DNA from: Rhizomucor pusillus | Lineage: Eukaryota; Mucoromycota; Mucoromycetes; Mucorales; Lichtheimiaceae | Length of the DNA: 29,356 nucleotides | Reading direction: 5' to 3' | Assembly: GCA_900175165.2 (NCBI GenBank) | Contig: FWWN02000065.1 | Span: forward strand, 1-29,356 | Shown: piece by piece, positions 20,101-29,356 of the stretch | Layout: each line of letters opens with the position of its first letter | How positions within the stretch are numbered: the stretch's first letter is position 1 | Notes under the pieces: generated by a model | The model's database searches: none | The model's input: only the letters and a program-made list of their open reading frames with translations | What the model was told of the DNA's origin: nothing | Program-made: the position numbers and the translations under genes

Positions 20101-23100
20101 ACGGGAATATTTGGAAATGAAAAAGAAACAAGCCGATGCAAAGGTAACGATGAAATTCTATATCAGAGGATTTGGCAAGATAATTAACAGCAGTTTCCAG
20201 CCTATCGATGACCCATTCGAAGCTTACATTTTGGTCGACGTACAAGATGGCTCACTTCTCCTGCCGGAAAATCTGTACGACTGTACCCAGTATTCACAGA
20301 TGGACTTTCAGGAACTCCAAGTAGAGCTGAGAAATCTGGATATTTATATGGGTACATGTGGCGAAAAACTGTCTTCGAGCGTTGGCTAATGATCGTCGCG
20401 TTAGATATGTATGTAAATGTGAGCCCTATAACGTGGACAAGAGAGAGCTATGTCGATCCAAGTTCCAAAAAGGCGTTTATAAGAACTAGAAATGTGCGGG
20501 ATCGAGGCAACTACCTGTACATTGATGGTACGTACTGCATGGATACGTCGATTTGAATGTAACTGACATGCCTGTATTGATATAGAACTTAACATCTATG
20601 CGCATCGTCTCTTTGGTCCGCTACCTGACGTCGCTACTTATCTTTGCCACTGGGAATTCGAAGTGGGACGTATATTCGGCGAGGTCAAACCATCTTTTCT
20701 TCTGGGCACTGCAAGCTTTGGACAGACATTTGTGTATGACATGATTGATGAAGACAACGCAGTGCCGGCCGAAGTAGCTCCGGCTGCAGATCCAGATGTC
20801 ACCTTTGTCAAGACTTCCATTAAAGAAATCGATGTCTATCTCATAAACGAAAACAGCGCTGTCAACGCTTGCCTTAGCGCCGGCCTTAATCTCAATTTTG
20901 ACAACCTTGTGAATGAAAAGTATAACCAGCGGATCAGCGTCCATATCCCGGAAATAGTAGCAACAGCTGTTGCGAATCAAGAAGACTATACAAAAAGCTC
21001 TCCGCGTGTAAGTAAAAAAAAAATTAATTGGCGAATTGTAAGGTTTTTTCCTTCGCTAACCAAGAAGCTAGGATGAATTTTCGTGGGTCGAAGTAGCTCG
21101 CATGAATACAGGCATGGATTTGACCATATTCCGTCACAGCAAGGAATGGAAACGATTGCGAAAAGCTCAGCAAAACTTTATCCGTGCACAAGACAATCCC
21201 ACAAGACGTTGCACACATCTTTACAACAAGGAACAAGGTAAAAGAGCTATTCGGGTTAACAGTGTAAAAATGCAGTGTATTTATCTTAGCAATGATTAGA
21301 AGGTGCACAGCGGGAAAATCACGTTGGAGTGCTTTATGCTCCATTATACCAATCGTTCCACACAGGTAACTGATATTCGTGCTGTTACTCTTTGTCCGAT
21401 TCATACACTGACTCGTTTTATTTATAGTCAATCAAGACGATGCATTGTGCGCGAAAAAGACGTCGGAATTATCACCTTTCGGGGGATTCAGCAGGCCAAG
21501 CGAGGTGCCCAGCTCAAGCTCATACATTGGAGATTGGGCAGGCTCCTTAGATATACCCCACAGACCAAATCACTTGCAGCTCGAGAGACACTCCATGCGA
21601 AGCGGTCCATCTATGGATAACGAGTCGTTCCACACGGCGTATTCCGGCGATGATCTGAACCTCCATGCTGGTCACAACGTCGGTTTAGACGAAATAGCAG
21701 AAGCGTATGAGCAATACAGTGCCGAATCTGCCTCAGAATCGGATGCGGATAGTATGTGTATGAAAATATGTCGACTTTACAAAGCGAACAATGCTGACCT
21801 TTGCATTTTAGATCATTTTGTTACATTTAGCAGTGCAGAAGAAAAACTAACTTCCAGTAAATCACGAGAAACGGCTATTCCTCCTTCTATACCTTACAGC
21901 GGTTACCTCAACCGCTATTCTGTGAAAAGAGCGGCTACCCCTGGAGGCAGATCGCATGGCTTTTTCCATCCTTACTTGCCACCACCTCAGACTCGATTTG
22001 AAGCCTTAAAGGTAAGCTGGATATTGTATATATCTGGATTGGTCGCAGTTCATTTTAATCATATATGTTTAGGATGAAGATAACAAACGGGATTCAGGGT
22101 TGGGTCCGGATTTTACAGAGACAGGGTTTCTGTTTCCCGAGTCCAAAGACTATCCCGAAGGACACGAAGACATTCTCGGAACATCGCAAAAAGAAGACAG
22201 TGAGGAGGAGGCTGTGGATGATGACGATAGCACTGGAAATGAAGTTATCGTGACCACGGTGCTTGAGGCAACCAAACCACTGCAAATTTTGATGACTCCT
22301 ATTCTCGTCAAAATTGTGCAGGAAGTAACAGAGACAATTAATCGTTATGTAAGCGCTCGAAAAGCAATGTTATTTTCATCTACAATGTTGACGATCATTC
22401 TTTCAAAGGACTGGGACCTTGAGACAATGCTGGATACGCTCCAAATTGACTATGTCGGTCAACTGACGCGGTACCTTACAGAGCGATTTGTATGCACACG
22501 CTTTGCAGTATCGTTACCGGGGACGCATTTCCATTTTATCCAGAATGTCATGCTTCCAGACGATCTTCCTTCTTACAAGGACGGCAGAACGTATATCAAG
22601 ACTCAATACGATTCGGAGGAGTCGATGCTTTGCTCGGCGGACGTAGTGCTCAGAGATTTTAGCATGATCGGTAGTGTCAGATTTGAAGATCTAGCCTACG
22701 ATGAAAAGAAAAAATCCGTCGCAGAGTCAAAAATGGTCTTGAGAGAATCCAGAGTACACATCGATCTTGGACATTTGAACTGCAAAGTCTACTACGTTGG
22801 TGCACGACACGATCAGATACATCAACCTATCATGTTCGGTATACCTCAATCACGCCGGCATTCAGCATTGGACCCATCCATTGATGAAGATGACGAGGAT
22901 GTCGCAAGTAAACTATTGATGATCGATCTGGAGCTGAGCGGGTTTCTGTTTCGATGGCTCGGAGCAACGAAACCGAACTACTTTAACCTCGAAATCGACA
23001 ATCTGTCAACTATTATCATCACCGAAGCAGTGGAAATTTTGGCTGGCGCTGTCTACTCTTGGCTTGCGTTTGTTGACGACTTGAAAGCTATCTTGGAGAA

Positions 23101-26100
23101 TTTCCAAGAGCAAAGATCGCGTCTCATCCAGCTTTTCATCAACGAGTTAGCAAATTATTCACAGTTACCTGCTGCTATTGGCGATCCCTTGTTCCTGACC
23201 AAACCGACGAATGTTCTTCGCCTTGGCTCGCGCAATTTCCGCAACGACGTCGGATGGAAACTGCTCGCTAGAATGAGATATTGCTTACGAACGATGAACA
23301 CAGGCTCCAGAGCTAGTTTACAATTCCGTTTATCAAAAGCTGTCAACGCCGGAAGCCTCGATTCGAAATCGATGTTCGACAATGTAGTCGAGAAATTTTC
23401 GCTGTGGAGGAGCTGGGAGATCAGCAAACAAGATATATCTCAATGTCGATTATTTACACAGCCATTTAAGCAAAGGCCGCTGCTGGCGAACGATAGGGAG
23501 CCTCTCGCCCGGGAAGATATACCCTTGGATCCTGTTGCAGAGTTCTTGATATCGTCGATGAACCTGGCAAAAGTTCGCATCAAATCCTTCGACTTTTGCA
23601 TCTTTGAAGAGGAGCAAGAGATGGATGATAACAGTATCGTTATTGACAATGTAGACTTTTTGCTGGATAGCGTCTACAAACGTCCATTGATCGGAAGCCA
23701 CGAGGAGGAACGCGTGATAAAGGAGAAACCAGACTCTAGGTTGCTGGCGCGCGATGGTTACTTGGACGTTGTTGCCAAGGCAGGCATCGATACCATCAAA
23801 ATCACCTTAAATCCAGCGATCTTGGCTTTTGCTAGGCACATGCTGACTGTACAGCGTGTATTTACAACCAAGCTAAGAAGCTTATCGCATGCTACGAGAA
23901 CAGCGTCGTCGAATTCTCTATTGAGACCTCCCGAAGAAGAATTTGGAAAACCCTTTGATTTCCAAAAGATATTGAAACAAGTGGACATTGTTGCACAGGC
24001 GTTGGTTTCGGTCCAGGAAATTGATATTTGTGCGCGAGCGCAGAAATTGACGATGCAGAGTCTCGTTCGGAAAATCCAAGGTTCTGCTTTGTTCTCAAAC
24101 CCAAAACTGACACCGTTGCCGTTATTTGCATCTTCTGATAAAGCTGACTCGGATACTGGATCCGGTGTACGCAGCTCCACAAAGGCGTCGCGGCGAAATG
24201 CAAGTAGCGCTCATAGCAATCGATTGATTTTCGAAGCAGCTGGTGGCATCGATTGCGTAGATATTCGCTTCTATGAAATCTTGACGAGGAATCATCCACT
24301 AGTTAACGAGCTACTGGTTATCTCACTTGAAGGCGTCAATGTGAATTCGAATATATCGCAGCCGGCTCGGAGCGCCAAGAAACAGAGCACTGGTAGCTCA
24401 GCAAACACCAAAGATATACTGAATGTCTTTTCCAATATTCACAAATTCAATGTCCATGCACCGCAGAGACCACTGCGTCTATACAGCTTTGTTGAAGACT
24501 GGAGAGCCGAGCAAGGCCAGCGATACGTATTCCTGTTCCAAAACTTGTTGACGGAGTGGGAAGAGCAGCGCAAAGTCTCCATGCCAACAACATCCAGCCA
24601 ACATCATCGAAGCTCGATTCCAGTTATGAAGTACGATATCAAGCTGCAATTTTTGCTGAACAAATTCGGCATCCACGTTGATCTTTTACCGTCGCTAAGT
24701 GTTGAATACAATATCAGCGATTTTTTTGTGCTTGTGCAAGATACCGTAATCAAAGGAGCTCCTGTGCAGAAATATGCGGTGCAATTAGCAAAGCAAGAAC
24801 TGCATCTGATCACAAAGAATAGCAATCCACTTGCGCAGCAGCAAAAGCAAATGCAAGAAGAATACTCTGGAGGCACATTCAGCATACCTGGTATCCGCAG
24901 CACAGGTAGTATTCGAAGCGAGAGCCAAGATGGAGTCACCATTTTGTGGTTGAAATCAAGGATATTTGTTGACTATATCTCTCTGACTTTGAACGTCAAT
25001 ATGATCGACTCGTTATTGACCACGCAGTCTCTAGTCGGCAACGAGATCAGTGAATTACTGGAAGTACTTTCATACGATAAGCGAAAGCGGCGGAAGAAGG
25101 ACTTGGCCGTAACTCCATCTGCATCCCAAAAAGTATTCAAGTATGGCATGGATATCAGCTTGAAAGGTTTGCGAATATCCGCCGATAGTCCAGCGGCAAC
25201 TGGTGTCTTCGAGTCCAATGTTTTTGAAGCCTGTATATCCAACAGAGTTAGCGGTGATCAAGATCGATTGCTGTGGAGCATTAAAGGCCACAAATTCGCT
25301 CTCTCTCTTGAACACAACAACGAAGCGCTCGCCTCAAAGAGACGTAATCGGCTTGCGTACATTGTAGCCGACTTTGAGGTGCAGAACCATTTACCTGGAT
25401 CTGGCGGATACAACCTCGAAACGTATTACATCGATTTTAAGCGGATACAAACAGTTATGCAGCCGATCGCATTGGGAAAGCTCGCCGAAATGTACATTTA
25501 CTACGATGCCGAGCTCAAAATGAAAAAGGAACAAAAGCGAACCGAGCTGGACCGATTGACCGCAAACACCAAACGACTCGTCAGCTCTTTCAAACGAGAA
25601 GCGCCTGGAACTCACGAAGCTGCACCGCATTCGTTGCTGGAGGGCAAAGTCTTGTCATTGAATGTTCGCCGTTTAGGGCTTGCAATACCACTCGATCAAA
25701 GCTCGGTGTCTGATACTTACCACTCTCCCAAGGAGACCAGTGCTCTTCTCTTATCCATTGCATCCATGCACTTTTTGACAAAGGACGTTGAAAAGACAGC
25801 AGCGCAGCTGAGTAACATCTCCCTGCAGTTTGTCAAGAGATTCGACCAGAACAATGAAGAGCACTTCTCTGCAGACAAGCATCCTCGTATGAACCAAATG
25901 CAGCTTCCATCTATTGCATGCCATGTTTACACAAAGAATGAAAAACCGAGACAGCTTGTCAAGATCGATGCCGAAGTTGGTGGATTTGAAGTTGACATTG
26001 ACGGTGCATTTTCAGAATACCTCAATGCGTTGAGCGTCATTTATGTCAAGAGCAAGGATCGAGTCGATGCGTTTGCAAACCTTGGTAAAAGCAGCAATGA

Positions 26101-28579
26101 AAGTAATACGAGCGATATCGATAGCAACTCGGCTTCTGGCAGCGATGCAACGAATCACAGCGAGATTGTGTATCTAGATGTGGAAGGCTCGTTTAAATAC
26201 AAGAGCGGCACACTTCGAATGTATCCCAAAAGGCATTCAGGAGAAGCGCAGAACAAGAAGCAACGATCTGGAAACGAGCAATGCAGCAGCAGTAGCAAAG
26301 ATAATAGCAGCAGAGTAGCTACTGTGGTTATCCCAGGGTTGACTGCTTGGGTGACTTATCAGACACCCTTGGGAAGACTATCATCCGTATCGGATGCTCC
26401 CCGACGTATCCACGGCGATATAATGATCCACGAGAGTGATAATACATTGCATCCTTCGCTTGTTCAGTTCCTCCAGGAAGTGATTGCAGGTCTCAAGTTT
26501 GGCATGCAAAAATCAAGTGAGCGAAAGGCTGTGCAAACAAGCTCTTCATCTTCTTCGTCTGCTACCCTCGATCCTAATATCAATGCATCTCTTGTCCTTC
26601 GTCTTTCGAGCACCAAACTGCACCTGTCTTGCCAGCCGGCGTCGAAGGTTGTTTGCACTCTCAGCTGGAACGAGAGCGAGTTCCTAATGAACTCATTTAC
26701 AACCAATAGTACCCTGAGGAGTATGAGCTGCGTCGGCTCGCTACGGAACGTATCTGTTGTTGTCAAGCACCATTTCTCACCTGAACCATGTCTGACAGCA
26801 TCCATTGATCAAGTACTTTTGAACGCCATGCTCATTTCACGACGTCGCCAGTATACAGAGGGCGGAGACGATATTTCAATTGCTATCCGCATGCCCACAG
26901 TGATGGGTGATCTTAATGTTCGACACTTGCAGGATATCTTTATCCTCGATGCATATTGGTTCACAGCAACACCGGACGCCCCAGAGCAGCAGCATCCACG
27001 TACGGATGAATCATCGACTTCTGCACCCAAACCGTTTGCGAGATATGTCGCAATACAGGTCGAGAGCATCATCCTCTCTGCCGATCTGGGTCAAGCCATC
27101 GGCATAGTTACCGCTAAACCTAGCAACATGATGATAAATACGCACAACAAACCTGGCATTTCACGCGGTGCAAATGTCCATTTGGACTCGATAGATATTG
27201 TATTGGAAGGCCGCTTATCAGGCAATGCGCAATTCAAGCAGATAGCACTGTGCGCGGTATCCGATGTGCGCGGAGAACATATGGAAGTTCGCGACGATGC
27301 AATCAGCGTTATACCTTCCCTCCGAGTTTACATGGACGGTTTCAGCGCCATCTTTGAATACGAATATCAACAGATTCTGGATATGCTTCAAGATCGCATT
27401 GAATTTAATGTACGGATATTGCAATCGGAGCAAGTCTCAAGCTGTAACCTGGTAGCAAGTATCGTGGTGGAACCATTGCTAGCATGCGTGTCTATCAAGA
27501 CCGTGCCTGTCATAGTGACCATGTATAAGCGGTTAACGGAGCTTGTGGAAAAGAAGAAACTGGAAGCTGGATTGTCTGCACCATCCTCGTCAAAGTTCGA
27601 GCAACGTCCACCCCAGAAGCAACAGCAGCAACGACAAGTTTTTTCACCACGTATTAGTCTACAGTCAAGTCACTTAGATGTCCACCTGGATTCAGTGCAG
27701 CTCATTGTATATCCAAGCCAGTTCCAGGATGTTGATAACGTTGAAGTTCATGCACAAAATTTGCGCCTTGTCTTGGATCAACAATTCGGCGCGGAGGAAA
27801 CAAATCGACAAATGAGTATTCACTTGCACAAGGCGGCTTTGCTCAAAAGCGTTCCTGGAGATAAACTGCTCGCCAAACGCGATGCCAAAAGGCAAACAGA
27901 GCAACAGCAGCCAGTGACTGCTCCTTCGTCACCGACTTCATCGCCACCACCGGCTGCAACGACGCCTGTTGCTTCTGACAGCAAAGGCACTAGTGCCAGC
28001 AGCAAATCAGTAGCTAACGGTGTATCCATCTTTGGCATTCCAAGCACCACGATACAGATGGATTCTGTGCAGCAGGAACTTCTCGTGAAACATACATTTA
28101 CAGCCAACTTTGGCGGACGTATCAATGTGTCTCTGAACTTGGGCTTGATCCGATATCTGCAGGAACTTGTAAACATGTTCAATGAGCAAATGGGCCGCGC
28201 TAAAGAAGATCGTCGTATACAGCCGACCTCATCCCAGGAAACGTTATCGATATCCAAGCCTGCCGGGGAACAGCAAGCAGCTGATGAAGAAAGCTTCGAC
28301 AGCGGTGTGGGTGTGCGAAGCCCCAGCCGACAAACATCACATCATTCTTTGCAAGAAGAAGAAACCGAAGGAGCATCGCCGCTTGTTTATACCTCAGAAG
28401 TACCAGTCAACTTTAATCCACAGCTTCAAATTATGGGCGATGCTACACCGCCGATGGAGTGGCTAGGATTAAAACGTGATAGACTTCCGGCCGTTGTACA
28501 TGAAGATATCACGCTCGTGCTAGACGAGATTGTTCAAACGATCTGGCAATTGTATCTTTCGCAACAATGCAGACAATAA
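17170..28579 (+). CDS. CSF1: Csf1/BLTP1 bridge-like lipid-transfer protein
   Basis: Eighteen exons give about 3,459 residues (yeast Csf1 is near 2,960). Exons: 17170-17383, 17455-17604, 17670-18231, 18307-18907, 18957-19190, 19253-19526, 19589-19686, 19744-19920, 19973-20143, 20201-20351, 20405-20527, 20586-21007, 21072-21237, 21300-21365, 21428-21751, 21812-22011, 22073-22348, 22409-28579. A single membrane segment (about 24-45, Val-rich) is followed by the family's N-terminal pattern: INQYTWRRFNAYIEVD, RVTLLGARILFKNLRY, PCRIVCNVQGLEWFIYN. Later hallmarks are RPYGWIDIK, WTSSPPPDILHFIPVTY, VNEHNIISNP, LRDNYVGAWVNF, LLLPENLYD, LYAHRLFGPLPDVATYLCHW-like text and DWDLETMLDTLQIDYVGQL. Family members form long hydrophobic grooves at ER contact sites; Csf1 is linked to phosphatidylethanolamine supply for GPI-anchor synthesis. 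Four internal introns (18232, 20144, 21752, 22349) are stop-free multiples of three, so their removal rests on splice sites and homology. Confidence 0.92.
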
Positions 28580-28652
28580 AGTCCGCTATCCCCTGAATTA
28601 CTGTGAGCATTTCTTTGTCTTCTTTTTTTTTTCCCAGAACGACGAGTTCGGG
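28580..28652 (+). promoter_or_regulatory. 73-nt spacer between CSF1 stop and PET127 start
   Basis: Only 73 nt separate the two same-strand genes. The spacer contains TTTGTCTTCTTTTTTTTTTTCCC, a pyrimidine tract that may serve the downstream gene. The PET127 promoter must overlap the CSF1 3' end, or its true start lies elsewhere. Confidence 0.5.
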
Positions 28653-29356
28653 ATGCTCCGATCGATTGTACACAGATCGCAGCTGCGATCTCCATTGTCA
28701 TGTTATCAATACGCCACATTGGACAGTGCTTGTCAAGTGGCCAGATACAGCCAAGCAGCAGGCACCGAAAATGTTGAGGCTGTATTGGTGAGAGAGAGAG
28801 AAAAGAATAGTTGCCAGGCATGCACGAACAAGATCTGATTCGCGTTGTTCACAGAAACCACGAGAGCAAGTTTACATTTTAAAAAAGAGAGGAAGAACAC
28901 CATTACATTTGAGGCTCAAAAGGCTTTCAAAGAAGCGAAATCAACTAGTAAAACTTAAACCGGCGCGTTACAAAGGTAACGAAAACCTGCATTGTTTTCA
29001 TTTCCTAAATAGCTTGGGCTAACATCTTGGATAGAGGTTGAACCGCCACAACAACCACCTGTTGCGACGCTGGCACACGGTCTCGATCGAGTTCTATTCA
29101 AGTAAGCAGGCAGTAACCTGCGCAGGTGTAAATTTGAATGGGATATTAAGAAGAAATGGTAGTCCCGGCATTCACTACATGAAAGACCCACGCACGCATA
29201 CATATAATTTCCCAAAGTTCTTGGAAGATATCACACAACCCTCTGATTTCGACTATGAAGCATTGCAGCCTTACATTACATCATCCAAAGACCAGGTATT
29301 TATATGTTCATAAATCTAGATTTTGCGTGCGGTATGCTAATCACAGGTTTTTTTTT
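28653..29356 (+). CDS. PET127: Pet127 family mitochondrial RNA-processing protein, 5' part
   Basis: Partial gene running off the right edge. Exons 28653-28787, 28855-28975, 29035-29101 and 29163-29295 join in phase for 152 residues; a further acceptor TCACAG at 29341-29346 may open the next exon just before the end. The start MLRSIVHRSQLRSPLS is Arg-rich and free of acidic residues, like a mitochondrial presequence, and is followed by a very basic segment (LKRLSKKRNQLVKLKPARYK). The family signature appears only after splicing: PVATLAHGLDRVLFNPGIHY, then KDPRTHTYNFPKFLEDI, DFDYEALQPYITSSKDQ. Pet127 acts at the mitochondrial inner membrane in 5' processing and turnover of mitochondrial transcripts. 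The conserved block makes the family clear; the first two exons rest on phase and composition. Confidence 0.83.

Noticed and set aside
1..29356. CRISPR array, transposon, phage or bacterial operon
   Set aside because: No spaced repeats, terminal inverted repeats, transposase or integrase motifs were seen; genes are intron-rich fungal type.

Overview
This window looks like nuclear DNA of a filamentous early-diverging fungus, probably Mucoromycota. The genes are compact and cut by many short introns (about 40-110 nt, mostly GT-AG). Products match fungal families (Get5, Csf1, Pet127, AreA-type GATA-like domain). There is no operon logic, no bacterial ribosome binding site and no mobile element. 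The phylum is inferred from gene style only. Gene models were built by hand, joining reading frames at GT-AG sites whose phases agree.

Layout. 295-1085 (+): Get5/UBL4-type ubiquitin-like protein of the tail-anchored protein insertion (GET) pathway. 1206-3529 (-): large protein with an N-terminal tandem histone-fold-like module and a long disordered, proline-rich tail. 3901-4545 (-): small spliced gene of unknown function. 5308-7198 (+): GMP synthase. 7908-8963 (-): AreA-type GATA-like (DUF1752) regulator without a zinc finger. 8964-11103: 2.1 kb with no gene I can support. 11104-13041 (+): mitochondrial succinate-semialdehyde dehydrogenase. 13336-15948 (+): two START-like lipid-transfer domains plus a short C-terminal hydrophobic segment. 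17170-28579 (+): a very large Csf1/BLTP1 bridge-like lipid-transfer protein of about 3,459 residues. 28653 to the right edge (+): 5' part of a Pet127 mitochondrial RNA-processing gene, starting only 73 nt after the Csf1 stop.

The genes are mostly independent housekeeping functions: purine synthesis, GABA shunt, membrane protein targeting, mitochondrial RNA and lipid transport. Two themes stand out. Two unrelated lipid-transfer proteins (START-START-hydrophobic tail and Csf1) are neighbours on one strand. The tandem histone-fold protein resembles the N-terminus of the Ras exchange factor SOS but lacks the exchange-factor domains. Several introns have lengths divisible by three and no stop codon, including one GC-AG intron, so simple ORF calling would read through them.
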